42,303 nucleotides of DNA from an uncultured Christensenellaceae bacterium (GCA_910587795.1 CAJUNH010000012.1:1-42303); one strand, 5' to 3'. Counted from the stretch's first letter, positions 1 through 7,657 are shown. Made by a program: numbers and translations. Notes: generated by a model not told the origin, from the sequence alone.

Positions 1-56
1 TATTAGTAATAGCGGAATTTTTGTTAGCTTCGGTAACCACCGCAGCTGTTGAACCT
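1..56. repeat. 56-bp direct repeat with 1029-1084
   Basis: The first 56 bases match 1029-1084 exactly (offset 1028), then diverge after a one-base T-run difference. They encode the repeat-closing string GSTAAVVTEANKNSAIT in both copies. Confidence 0.85.
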
Positions 57-976
57 TTCTTATTAATTGACGAGTTAGAGTCCTGAGATTGAGAAAAACT
101 TGGAGAACCTGCGGTAACGCCGCTTGATACAGGACAGTTAATATTATTTAAAGTTACAGTATTGCTCTGCCAAAAAAGAGCCATAACACCGCTAGCTGCG
201 GCAGGTACTTTGTTAGCGTAAACTTTTCCGCCTAGGATATATATATTGGATATTGTTGAACGGGAAGCATTCCATGATTCATATGCGTATCCAAATATCA
301 TTCCCATACCGGGAGCACCGTCAGAGTCTGTACAACGAACATTAACGTTAAGAACAATGTCAGTAATATTAATTGTTGTATTTGCACCATGCCATGGAGA
401 TCCAATTATACCGCCGATATCACCGCCGTGATTAACAATTTCCACATTACCTGTTACCGAACATTGATTGATAGTAAGACAAGCACTATTAGTACCGCTG
501 TTACGACCAACCATTCCGCCAACAGAAGAATCGTTATAGCTATTCCATGTAGATGCTGCACTGGTTTTAAAATATAAGTTACCGTTATAATTACACTTTA
601 TTATTGAAGTTGTTCCTTTGTATGTTTCTCCCACCATACCACCGACAGAACACAGCATACGGCTATCGGTTGCACTGTGAGTAGTACTGGAACTTACATT
701 AGAGGTTATACCTATCAACGTAGCATTTGACGTTCTGGCAGCAACTGTTCCAATATACGCATAGACATTAGCCTTTGTAGCCATAGTCAATTTAAGAGTA
801 CTTTCAAGAGATAAATCGTAAACCTTACCGCCATTGATATAATGAAACAAACCAACTGCGTTATGATTGGTATCACATATCCAAGATTGGTAAGCGACAG
901 TGCCGTTAGAGATAGAGTGCTTGTTGCCGTAAAGAGTACCCTGGAAGCCGGTAGAGTGTCTGCCCACTGCGTTGAT
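1..976 (-). CDS. GLUG-like repeat surface protein, continuation in the -1 frame (partial)
   Basis: From 976 to the window edge the minus strand is open for 325 codons in the frame -1 relative to the upstream frame. It repeats the same domain plan: NAVGRHSTGFQGTLYGNKHS, then INGGKVYDLSLEST, GGMVGETYKGTTSIIKC, GGMVGRNSG, INQCSVTGNV, GGIIGSPWHGA, and finally GSTAAVVTEANKNSAIT. The last string also closes the previous repeat. The repeat period is about 340 residues. There is no independent start or ribosome site, so this is the downstream part of the 2160-start gene. It is reached by -1 frameshifting, by length change of the T6 run, or it marks a decayed gene or a sequencing error. The 3' end lies outside the window. 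Confidence 0.6.
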   Translation of the reverse strand, partial: MNAVGRHSTGFQGTLYGNKHSISNGTVAYQSWICDTNHNAVGLFHYINGGKVYDLSLESTLKLTMATKANVYAYIGTVAARTSNATLIGITSNVSSSTTHSATDSRMLCSVGGMVGETYKGTTSIIKCNYNGNLYFKTSAASTWNSYNDSSVGGMVGRNSGTNSACLTINQCSVTGNVEIVNHGGDIGGIIGSPWHGANTTINITDIVLNVNVRCTDSDGAPGMGMIFGYAYESWNASRSTISNIYILGGKVYANKVPAAASGVMALFWQSNTVTLNNINCPVSSGVTAGSPSFSQSQDSNSSINKKGSTAAVVTEANKNSAITN

Positions 977-2160
977 AAAAAAGTTGATAACTTACTCGTA
1001 ACCGTTCCCGAGGACGAGACAGAGAAGTTATTAGTAATAGCGGAATTTTTGTTAGCTTCGGTAACCACCGCAGCTGTTGAACCTTTTCTTTGCGCAGAGC
1101 TTGATTCATTAAACCAAACAGGATATACCGTTGTACCCGAAGCAACAGGCAAACTAATATTACTGATTTTTGAAAAGTCACTGAAATTCGAAGCCGTTGT
1201 TGTGAAATAATACGTCGGCGTTGTTGAATTACAGTACGTCGCTCCGCCAACAACATATATATTAGATATTACAGAACCGTTTGTGGCATTTAAGTTTTGT
1301 GAATGAAACCAACCGCAAATTAAGCCAATATCAGGCGAATTACAAGCCCCTGTGTATTTTACATTAACATTTAAAGTAATATTTGTAATTTTTATTACAA
1401 AACTGTTTGTATCATATACGTGCCCTACAATACCTCCAACATTCGGTCCGCCGGACTCCTCAGTAACATTGCCATTTACAGAACATTGATCAATTGTTAT
1501 ATTACTGTTTAATTCTCCAAGTATTCCGCCAATTATATGAGCATTATCATTTGCCGTAATAGCTGTACTAGCTCCCTTGAAATGCAAATTACCTCTATAT
1601 AAACATTTAATTATCGAACCACCTCTTTCTACATATCCAACAAGACCCCCGATTTTACAAAAAACATTGTTTGTTCCCGTTTGACGACAATCAAAAGAGA
1701 CGTTGGATTCAACATTTACTATAGTAGAATTATATGCAACAGCCGCCAAACCGCCGACATGAACATAGACATTGGCATTAATATTTGTTTTCATAGTAAA
1801 TTTAATGGAACTGTCAATAGAGAGGTCGAAGACCTTACCGCCGTTAATTTTATGGAAGAGACCGACAGCGAAGTGAGAGGTACCGTCGATCCAAGATTGG
1901 TAAGCGACAGTGCCGTTAGAGATAGAGTGCTTGTTGCCGTAAAGAGTACCCTGGAAGCCGGTAGAGTGTCTGCCCACTGCGTTGATAGTATTACCGCCGA
2001 GGTTGATATCAGCCCCGAGCACCCAAACCTTAGCCGTACCTGTATAGCCGGCTGTCTGGTTAGTAATTACGTTAGCGAAAAAGACCCACTGCTCCTTAGT
2101 AGATATTACGTAAGGGTTTGCAGCTGATCCGTGTGCCGATCCACTGTTTACCGAAGCCAT
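787..2160 (-). CDS. GLUG-like repeat surface protein, first reading frame
   Basis: This 457-codon frame encodes a Ser/Thr/Asn/Gly-rich protein with recurring GG[IL]VG-type turns (IGGLVGYVERGG, GGILGEL, VGGIVGHVYD), which resemble GLUG or right-handed beta-helix repeats of surface adhesins. It starts at ATG 2160 directly after an in-frame TAA. It has no signal peptide and only a weak AGGG upstream, so the true amino end may be missing or supplied by recombination. The N-terminal stretch NPYVISTKEQW is typical of the start of such repeat regions. The last roughly 63 codons (after residue ~394) are out of frame relative to the repeat pattern. The homologous continuation lies in the -1 frame from position 976, beginning INAVGRHSTGF, which matches the first repeat. 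The final residues here (VCFIISMAVRFTIYLL) are therefore probably an artefact of staying in frame. Adhesin-like function is inference. Confidence 0.6.
   Translation of the reverse strand: MASVNSGSAHGSAANPYVISTKEQWVFFANVITNQTAGYTGTAKVWVLGADINLGGNTINAVGRHSTGFQGTLYGNKHSISNGTVAYQSWIDGTSHFAVGLFHKINGGKVFDLSIDSSIKFTMKTNINANVYVHVGGLAAVAYNSTIVNVESNVSFDCRQTGTNNVFCKIGGLVGYVERGGSIIKCLYRGNLHFKGASTAITANDNAHIIGGILGELNSNITIDQCSVNGNVTEESGGPNVGGIVGHVYDTNSFVIKITNITLNVNVKYTGACNSPDIGLICGWFHSQNLNATNGSVISNIYVVGGATYCNSTTPTYYFTTTASNFSDFSKISNISLPVASGTTVYPVWFNESSSAQRKGSTAAVVTEANKNSAITNNFSVSSSGTVTSKLSTFLSTQWADTLPASRVLFTATSTLSLTALSLTNLGYVIPIITQLVCFIISMAVRFTIYLLKVLLN
879..977. repeat. 99-bp perfect direct repeat, copy 1
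   Basis: This stretch is identical base for base to 1889-1987 (offset 1010). Both copies encode the same repeat start (NAVGRHSTGFQGTLYGNKHS plus SISNGTVAYQSW). Perfect identity inside otherwise diverged repeats points to recent gene conversion or duplication. Confidence 0.9.
1889..1987. repeat. 99-bp perfect direct repeat, copy 2
   Basis: This is the partner of 879-977. It lies in the first repeat of the surface protein. Confidence 0.9.
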
Positions 2161-2435
2161 ACAGTACCCTAATTAGCAAGGTTTTGGCGGCGTTATGATA
2201 TGTAATACTTCGCAAAGACGTACTCACAGTACACCCGGTACAGTTTCGCACGTCTTTCCTCGTCTTACGTACGCATACCGTCCGCCAAAACTACTACGTA
2301 CCGAAGGAGTGCAGTTTGTGCGGGATAGACGTTATTGCGGAGTGAGTCGTACTTGAAGTACGCCGAACGACAGAATACGGCCAGACTGTGCAAAATGCGC
2401 TTATTCGGCTTGCGGAATTAGGGTACCGTATGGCT
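2155..2435. repeat. 280-bp element with nested inverted repeats
   Basis: The outer arms are 2155-2180 and 2409-2435, 26 and 27 bases, nearly perfect inverted copies sharing the core AATTAGGGTAC-Y-GTATGGCT. Nested inside are GTTTTGGCGG 2181-2190 against CCGCCAAAAC 2282-2291, AAAGACGT 2214-2221 against ACGTCTTT 2250-2257, and small hairpins such as CGTACTTGAAGTACG at 2348-2362. The start codon of the 2160 gene lies in the left arm. The minus strand also keeps an open frame between the arms (about 2412-2260, ending LADGMRT then stop). It could be a MITE-like insertion, an invertible or recombination cassette end, or a structured RNA. Confidence 0.6.
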
Positions 2436-2569
2436 AACAGCTGTAGGCGCCGCCGTTGCCCCCGTATTAGTATACCAATACTGGGATCCGTGCGTCAGTT
2501 TACCAAACGACGTTGCGGCTGTTATTGCGGCGGACGCGTCGGCATTATATTTTGAGAAAATTAACGCTG
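2414..2569 (-). pseudogene. C-terminal-like protein remnant
   Basis: The minus strand reads FSKYNADASAAITAATSFG, then KLTHGSQYWYTNTGATAAPT, then AVSHTVP and a TAA inside the right arm of the inverted repeat. The composition is that of the end of a secreted repeat protein, but the frame opens after a TAA near 2569 and has no start codon or ribosome site. It is most likely a fragment left by recombination of the neighbouring surface gene family. I do not recognise a family. Confidence 0.35.
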
Positions 2570-2579
2570 TTTACATCAA

Positions 2580-2613
2580 ACAAAAAACTCTCCTGTACGT
2601 TTACAAGAGAGTT
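2580..2613 (-). terminator. Intrinsic terminator of the tmk-holB-ricT operon
   Basis: A 12-bp stem (2586-2597 with 2602-2613) and a 4-nt loop are followed on the minus strand by a run of T. The one non-Watson-Crick pair is a G-U wobble on the minus-strand RNA but a C-A mismatch on the plus strand, which fixes the direction. Confidence 0.85.
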
Positions 2614-2648
2614 GATTTTATTTTTCAGCATTTAAACCAACCGCACCG

Positions 2649-3539
2649 CTATTCGCCGTCGGCGGTATCGTCGGAGTTGTCCGCTTGGACGTCGGCGCAG
2701 TTTTTGCAAGAAGAACAAGACGGATAAACGGCTTCTATGCCGAGTTCGGCAAGAGTGTACTCTTTAAGCTCAGTATTATCGGGCGCGGTTTCTACCCTGC
2801 ATACAACGGTTTGACGGAGCATATCGACAGAAACAACGGTGCCGCTGCCGTTGGGAGTTGAGATTGCGGAGTTGAGCTTAGGCATAAATTTGAGGGTATC
2901 GGCGTAATAGTCGTCTTCGTACTTTAAGCAGCACATAAGTCTGCCGCACAGACCGCTAATTTTAGTGGGGTTTAGCGACAAGCCCTGATGTTTTGCCATT
3001 TTGATAGACACGCGGGCAAAGTCGGCAAGGAAACCGTTACAGCAGCAAACCCTGCCGCAAGGACCCAAACCGCCTTTGAGTTTGCATTCGTCGCGGATAC
3101 CTATTTGGCGCAGTTCGATACGCATATGATAATGCAAAGCAAGGTCTTTTACCAAGTCGCGGAAATCGATACGGCTATCCGATGTGAAAAAGAACACCAC
3201 TTTGGAGCCTTCAAAGGCAAACTCCGCGTCGACAATCTTCATATCCAGACCGCGTTTATCGGCAAACTGCTGAGCCTGACGGATTGCAGGCAGGCGGCGT
3301 TCGCACAAAGATGCGTACGTTTCGGTATCATTATCGGTAGCTTTACGCGCAACCGTTTTAAGCTCGCCTTTTATATCGGCATCGGCAACGTCGGTGTTGG
3401 CAACGGTTACGAAAGTATATTCCAACCCGCGGGACGTTTCGACCACCGCGCCGTCGCCCACGGCGAACTGCGTGCCGTTAGGGTCGAAAAAGTAGGTTTT
3501 ACCTTTTTGTTTAAATTTTACTCCTATTATCGTAGGCAT
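2649..3539 (-). CDS. ricT: PSP1-domain protein RicT (YaaT)
   Basis: This 296-residue protein has the PSP1/YaaT signature: a cysteine-rich core with C152, C161, C165-C167 (GPCGRVCCC) and C198, C203, C204 (GLCGRLMCC), then a basic/acidic tail with CSSCKNC. In Bacillus subtilis RicT joins RicA and RicF in an Fe-S-carrying complex that governs RNase Y-dependent mRNA maturation, competence and sporulation. Its place directly downstream of holB in a tmk-holB order is the classic Firmicutes arrangement. The gap to holB is 55 nt, and the gene is followed by a strong terminator. The start at 3539 gives MPTIIGVKFK, the normal amino end. The assignment is firm. Fe-S binding here is inferred from the conserved cysteines. 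Confidence 0.93.
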   Translation of the reverse strand: MPTIIGVKFKQKGKTYFFDPNGTQFAVGDGAVVETSRGLEYTFVTVANTDVADADIKGELKTVARKATDNDTETYASLCERRLPAIRQAQQFADKRGLDMKIVDAEFAFEGSKVVFFFTSDSRIDFRDLVKDLALHYHMRIELRQIGIRDECKLKGGLGPCGRVCCCNGFLADFARVSIKMAKHQGLSLNPTKISGLCGRLMCCLKYEDDYYADTLKFMPKLNSAISTPNGSGTVVSVDMLRQTVVCRVETAPDNTELKEYTLAELGIEAVYPSCSSCKNCADVQADNSDDTADGE

Positions 3540-3594
3540 AAGGGTTTACGTTCCTTTAAAGTAGTTTATTTTTTTACAGAGATTTACAGTTAAA

Positions 3595-4575
3595 TTATTC
3601 TTCGCGGTTTAAGTATCTCAGCTGCAATATATCCACAAGCAGGCAGTCTGCCGTCACGTTAAAGTTTGCGGAGTTATCCAGCTGTTTTTTTGCCATAGCC
3701 AGGCGCTCGATACAGTCCTGAGCGGCGGACAATGTGTAATTGCCGCAAATTACGTCAATGCTTTGACTAAGCAGCGGCAGACGGCAAAGCGCAGGCGCAA
3801 GGCGGTAAACGATACTTTCTCTAAGCAGCAAAGTGTAAAACTGCAAAAAATCGGTAAAGTTATCCTTAGCGGCAATAATGCGCGAAGCAAAAGTCAGCGC
3901 GTTTTTAGTGGACGTCATATTTTGCGCGGTATCCAGAGCCAAGTTATAAGCGGAAAGCACTTGCGGATTCGATATCAAACGCTCCGCCGCGTTTACGCTG
4001 CCGCCGCTTACCGCCGACACCATTTGGCAGGCAACAGGGGCGTAGCCTTTATTTAGCAGGCTTTGATACACTCCGTCCAAAGAGGATTTGCTTTGTTTTA
4101 GCACCTGACAGCGGCTGCGCACGGTGAGGAGCAGATTTTCCGCATCGGTAACGGCAATAAATATATAAACGCCGTTTGAAGGTTCTTCCAAAGTTTTAAG
4201 CAGTTTATTTTGCCAAATCTCGCAGCCGACGCCGCTTACGCTATCGGCGGCGTTTATCAAAAACACGCGGTTTTTGCTGTTATCGACGGGGCGTTTATAC
4301 GTTTCGTCCACCAAATAAGCCACGTCTGCAACGGTGATGCGGTTTTTGACGGTATCGGCAGGAATAGATATTACGTCCTGATGGTTTTTATGAATAACTT
4401 TGGCGCAAGATTCGCAGCTGCCGCACGCCGTATTAGCAGCGCACATCACAACCTGCGCGCACTGGGCAAGCAGCTGCGGCAGGTAGGGGCGTTCGCCCAC
4501 CACGATATACGCGTGAGCCGCCGAGTGAGTTTTAAAAGCTTGGACAAGGCGTCCGCCTACGTTTGCGTCTAGCAC
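3595..4575 (-). CDS. holB: DNA polymerase III subunit delta prime
   Basis: This 326-residue protein of the AAA+ clamp-loader family contains the zinc-binding cysteine cluster CAANTACGSCESC near residues 45-57. It also has the sensor and arginine-finger-like regions VFLINAADS, LLKTLEEPSNGVYIFI and TVRSRCQ. As expected for delta prime, the Walker A loop is degenerate, so the subunit does not hydrolyse ATP itself. It helps load the sliding clamp at the replisome. The start ATG lies inside the end of tmk (7-nt overlap), which implies translational coupling. ricT follows. The alternating strand context makes this the middle gene of a three-gene operon read from the promoter at 5287-5315. Confidence 0.92.
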   Translation of the reverse strand: MLDANVGGRLVQAFKTHSAAHAYIVVGERPYLPQLLAQCAQVVMCAANTACGSCESCAKVIHKNHQDVISIPADTVKNRITVADVAYLVDETYKRPVDNSKNRVFLINAADSVSGVGCEIWQNKLLKTLEEPSNGVYIFIAVTDAENLLLTVRSRCQVLKQSKSSLDGVYQSLLNKGYAPVACQMVSAVSGGSVNAAERLISNPQVLSAYNLALDTAQNMTSTKNALTFASRIIAAKDNFTDFLQFYTLLLRESIVYRLAPALCRLPLLSQSIDVICGNYTLSAAQDCIERLAMAKKQLDNSANFNVTADCLLVDILQLRYLNREE

Positions 4576-5195
4576 GGAAACACACCCCTTTTGACAAGCG
4601 CGCTGCGGATTAGGGTTTGAGTTTGTTCCTTAGTGCCGCTTGCGTCGATAACTTCGAACTTAGAAGGGTCTTGCGCAATAAGCGACTTATAGCCTTGATA
4701 AACCTTAGTGTGGAAGCTGAAATCGACGGATTCCAGACGGTCGGTTTTATCGGCGCCGCCTTTACGCATAAAAGCCTGTTCCGGCGAAAGATCCAAAAAG
4801 ACTGTAAAGTCCGGCATATAGTCGCCGACGGCAATTTTATTAAGAGCGACGATTTGGTCAAGCCCCAAACCTCGCGCTATGCCTTGATATACGTACGAGG
4901 AGTGTACGTAGCGGTCGCAAAAAACAACCTTGCCTTGGCTGAGCGCGGGTTTTACGATATCGTGCAAGTGCTGTATACGCGCGGACGCGTACAAAAACGC
5001 CTCGCACAAGTCGTCCATTGCGCTGTTGTTGGCGTCTAAGATTATGCGGCGTATTTGCTCGGCGATATCGCTTCCGCCCGGCTCGCGCGTAAATACGACG
5101 TCAAAACCGCTTTGCAGACAGTATTCCTTTAAAGCGCGCGTTTGATACGTTTTGCCTACGCCGTCGCAGCCTTCGATTGTGATAAAATTACGCAT
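4569..5195 (-). CDS. tmk: Thymidylate kinase
   Basis: This 208-residue P-loop kinase phosphorylates dTMP to dTDP in dTTP synthesis. Visible motifs are the P-loop EGCDGVGKT (residues 8-16), the DR[YH] substrate motif CDRYVHSSYVYQG, REPGG and a lid region with RKGGADKTDRLE. A longer in-frame ATG exists at 5237, but the start at 5195 gives the canonical MRNFITIEG and has AAGGCGG a few bases upstream, so I use 5195. It is the first gene of the tmk-holB-ricT operon. Confidence 0.95.
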   Translation of the reverse strand: MRNFITIEGCDGVGKTYQTRALKEYCLQSGFDVVFTREPGGSDIAEQIRRIILDANNSAMDDLCEAFLYASARIQHLHDIVKPALSQGKVVFCDRYVHSSYVYQGIARGLGLDQIVALNKIAVGDYMPDFTVFLDLSPEQAFMRKGGADKTDRLESVDFSFHTKVYQGYKSLIAQDPSKFEVIDASGTKEQTQTLIRSALVKRGVFPC

Positions 5196-5286
5196 ATTAC
5201 ACCGCCTTGATAACCTTATGCGATAATATCGCCGCAATATTTAAGCGGAAACATAGTATCACATGGTAAAAATAATACTGGGATAC

Positions 5287-5315
5287 ATTTTAGCACAGGT
5301 TGACGTAAATTACAA
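5287..5315 (-). promoter_or_regulatory. Sigma-A promoter of tmk operon
   Basis: On the minus strand, TTGTAA (5310-5315), a 17-nt spacer and TAAAAT (5287-5292) are followed by a leader of about 85 nt to the tmk start. It is divergent from the promoter at 5386. Confidence 0.7.
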
Positions 5316-5385
5316 GCGGTTGCGTTTAGTTATCGTATTTACATTAAGCTATTAAAGTGCGGGCAGTAAAATTATCAAATATGCG

Positions 5386-5414
5386 TTGACAAAACGCCGC
5401 GGCAAAAGTATACT
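5386..5414 (+). promoter_or_regulatory. Sigma-A promoter of the 5440 gene
   Basis: There is a perfect TTGACA (5386-5391), a 17-nt spacer and TATACT (5409-5414). GAGG lies six bases before the ATG at 5440. Confidence 0.85.
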
Positions 5415-5439
5415 TACATATATAACACAGAGGTAAAGC

Positions 5440-5805
5440 ATGTTAGACAAAAAATCGACCGCGGTACTCGCCCTATTGTTGGACAAAACGGAAAACGCCT
5501 ACAAGGTGTTGACTAAAAGCCAAATTTTGGCGGAGCTGCCGAAAAAATTGAATATCGACGCGCAGACGTTTGCCAACATAGTAACGTTTTTAACGGAAAA
5601 CGAATACGTTAGCGTAAAATATCAGGACAAGGAAGAAATTTGCATTGCCACCACTATAAAAGCGCAAAGTTACCTTGACGGCGAAAAAGATTTGCAGCAG
5701 AAAGCCAAAATCAGCAATTATCAGGTTACGTTTTTATTTGTCGGCGTTTTTTTAGCGGCATTTTTGGGATCGCTCATTGCGGGATTGATAGGAAAACTGT
5801 TTTAA
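5440..5805 (+). CDS. Small tail-anchored protein with winged-helix-like head, paralog 1
   Basis: I do not recognise a named family. The 121-residue product begins with a helical region resembling a winged helix (LTKSQILAELPKKLNIDAQT, then FANIVTFLTENEYVSVKYQ), followed by a basic linker and one hydrophobic segment at about residues 93-119 ending IAGLIGKLF. This suggests a cytosolic DNA- or RNA-binding-like head anchored by a C-terminal membrane helix. A strong consensus promoter and a good ribosome site precede it. The next gene is a same-length, same-architecture paralog 63 nt downstream, so the two probably act together, perhaps as a heteromer. Membrane-anchored regulator is inference from architecture only. 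Confidence 0.75.
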   Translation: MLDKKSTAVLALLLDKTENAYKVLTKSQILAELPKKLNIDAQTFANIVTFLTENEYVSVKYQDKEEICIATTIKAQSYLDGEKDLQQKAKISNYQVTFLFVGVFLAAFLGSLIAGLIGKLF

Positions 5806-5868
5806 GCAGACAGCGCAAACAAACCGCGGCGAACCTGGACACAATATCATAAATAAAGGAATAAATAT

Positions 5869-6237
5869 ATGTTAAATAAAAAAGAAGTTGCAGTTATGCG
5901 CGCGGTTTACGACGTGTGCAAACGCAAAAACGACAGTTGTATTATAACGGACGAATTTATTATACAATCCGCGCCGGAAAAATTTAAACTTAACCCCACG
6001 CAAGTGGACACTATTTTGCATCAGTTGGAATACGACGGATATTTTGAATGCACCAAAAGCGACCGCGACGGAAAGACCGTAAACGTTATTACTCTTAAAC
6101 CTAAAGGAAAAGCGTTTGAGCGGGAACTGGTACAGCGCAGGCGCAACCTGATAAATACTATGACAATGCGCATTGTGTTTGCCGCAATGGGCGCGGTAGT
6201 CGCGTTGGTTGTAAACAAGATTTTAAGCGGACTGTAA
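5869..6237 (+). CDS. Small tail-anchored protein with winged-helix-like head, paralog 2
   Basis: This 122-residue protein matches its upstream neighbour in plan. MLNKKEVAVMRAVYD parallels MLDKKSTAVLALLLD. It has a helix-turn-helix-like region (ITDEFIIQSAPEKFKLNPTQ, then VDTILHQLEYDGYFEC) and a beta-wing-like strand pair. A basic stretch (RELVQRRRNL) precedes a C-terminal hydrophobic helix (MRIVFAAMGAVVALVVNKIL). AAAGGA lies upstream of the ATG. The intrinsic terminator begins inside the last codons. The function is unknown. Divergence between the copies is high at residue level, so the duplication is old. Confidence 0.75.
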   Translation: MLNKKEVAVMRAVYDVCKRKNDSCIITDEFIIQSAPEKFKLNPTQVDTILHQLEYDGYFECTKSDRDGKTVNVITLKPKGKAFERELVQRRRNLINTMTMRIVFAAMGAVVALVVNKILSGL

Positions 6238-6254
6238 AAATCAGTCCGTTTTTT
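6228..6254 (+). terminator. Terminator overlapping the stop codon of the 5869 gene
   Basis: CGGACTG (6228-6234) pairs with CAGTCCG (6242-6248), with the TAA in the loop and T6 after it. Confidence 0.85.
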
Positions 6255-6353
6255 GTTTTAAAATTTTGAAGGAAAACGCTGCCGCGGTTTTAATATTAAC
6301 GATTAATACGACTAAAAAATATTTTTATAAAAGCGTTAAAAAAACGTCATCGT

Positions 6354-6391
6354 AAAAAGCGGAACTCACGTTAAAAGAGTTCCGCTTTTTT
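6354..6391 (-). terminator. Bidirectional terminator after the acyltransferase gene
   Basis: A 13-bp stem (6354-6366 with 6378-6390), A-rich on one side and T-rich on the other, lies just past the stop at 6401 and between convergent genes. Confidence 0.85.
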
Positions 6392-6400
6392 GTAAAAAAA

Positions 6401-7576
6401 TCATTGCCGTGCGCTTTGTTCTTCCACCGCCAAATTGAACTTTGTGGTTATGCCGAGCTTGTCCAGGCGTTTAAACCGATAAACCGCGTCTGCCGAGGGC
6501 AAATACAGATAATCGTTATTAAAAGACAAAGTATAAAACGCGCCCGCCTTAAAAAACAAGTCGTTTCCGCCGAACGTTGCGGTTATGCCGCTAGCATTAA
6601 AAGTAATTGAGGCGCCGCCCATATCCTCATATTTATCTTTTATAAGTTTTTCGGCGCGAAAGCTTGCCTGCAACACGTAATCAGGGGCGTTGATTTCCTC
6701 CTGCACGCATTTTCGCTGCCATTCGTACCAGTCGGTGACTTTATCGAATTTACCGCCGACAAGCTGTCCTAACGGGTTCTGTTGCACAGAAAAGCCGCAT
6801 TTGGCGCAGCTTAATTCGTTGCCTCTGCCCGTCATTGCAAACTCCGCGCCGCAATCGGGACATTTATACAGTATGCCTTCCAAACCTTCTGCCAAATCGG
6901 GCACGTCTATTAATATTTTATTTTGCAGTTGGTATTCGTAATCATCGTAAGCAAGGTTTGTTACAATGCGGTTGTGGATTTCCTCAACCGAAAGAGTTGC
7001 GATTTCCTCCTTTGTGACGGCAAGACGGGCGTCTACGCGGATAGGAACAAAACGTCTGCCGTTAGCCCAACGGGGTTTATGCAAATAGCTGCCGTCGAAG
7101 CGAACGGTTACAAGCGGGTATTTAAGCATTTTTATAAGCTTTGCAATATTGGGCTTTATAATATTAGGCGTACCGACCACCGACAGTTTTGCTTCGGGAT
7201 AGATTGCTACGATACGGTTGTTATCCAAAACGTACTTGATATCTCTTATTAACGACGTATCGACAGAAAACTGCTTTTTGGGCAAAACTCCGAGTTTATA
7301 TATAAGCTTAGGCCATTTGACGATTTGGGTTTGGGACGTAATAAAGTTAATGCAATTGGGATACGCTTCCATAATTAGACCGCCGACGTCGGCAAACCCG
7401 CTGTGATTTGCAACTACCACGTAAGGAGGTTTGATATGCTTTAAAGCGTTATCGCTAACAAGCTTTGCCTGACGTTTAAAGTAACGTTTGCCGAACAAAC
7501 CCACCGCCAAACGAATAAGTCCCTTACGGGCAAGTACCGGATGTTTATGCCGTTGCCGCTTTTGTTTTGCTAACAC
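6401..7576 (-). CDS. PlsC-like acyltransferase with C-terminal zinc ribbon
   Basis: The amino half is a lysophospholipid acyltransferase-like domain with the catalytic HX4D motif as NHSGFAD and a substrate motif YPEAKLSVVGTP. These enzymes move acyl chains onto glycerol-phosphate lipids at the membrane face. At about residues 235-260 there is a zinc ribbon, CPDCGAEFAM...CAKCGF, followed by a domain of unknown role to residue 391. The fusion of acyltransferase and zinc ribbon makes it longer than ordinary PlsC (about 200-250 residues). The start is GTG at 7576 with GAGGGAT upstream, as no closer ATG fits. The substrate is unknown, and the EGTR-type motif is replaced by PEAK, which is unusual. 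Confidence 0.75.
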   Translation of the reverse strand: MLAKQKRQRHKHPVLARKGLIRLAVGLFGKRYFKRQAKLVSDNALKHIKPPYVVVANHSGFADVGGLIMEAYPNCINFITSQTQIVKWPKLIYKLGVLPKKQFSVDTSLIRDIKYVLDNNRIVAIYPEAKLSVVGTPNIIKPNIAKLIKMLKYPLVTVRFDGSYLHKPRWANGRRFVPIRVDARLAVTKEEIATLSVEEIHNRIVTNLAYDDYEYQLQNKILIDVPDLAEGLEGILYKCPDCGAEFAMTGRGNELSCAKCGFSVQQNPLGQLVGGKFDKVTDWYEWQRKCVQEEINAPDYVLQASFRAEKLIKDKYEDMGGASITFNASGITATFGGNDLFFKAGAFYTLSFNNDYLYLPSADAVYRFKRLDKLGITTKFNLAVEEQSARQ

Positions 7577-7630
7577 TGTTTTATCCCTCGTATAAAGTAT
7601 AGACTTTGTTCCGTTTTATAATCAAAGACA

Positions 7631-7657
7631 CAAAAAAACTCCCACTATATGCGGGAG
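7631..7657 (-). terminator. Terminator of yabP-yabQ-divIC
   Basis: On the minus strand CTCCCGC-ATATA-GTGGGAG forms a 7-bp stem with one G-U pair, followed by T7. Confidence 0.8.

Noticed and set aside
842..1210. Plus-strand frames over the repeat surface protein (also 1681-2127)
   Set aside because: Both contain the same shadow string from the 99-bp repeat read backwards. The minus-strand repeat pattern explains the DNA better.
2988..3593. 201-codon plus-strand frame opposite ricT
   Set aside because: It is a shadow of ricT, with no ribosome site and atypical composition.
5196..5237. Longer amino end for tmk
   Set aside because: It adds a basic stretch foreign to the family, and the ribosome site fits the start at 5195.
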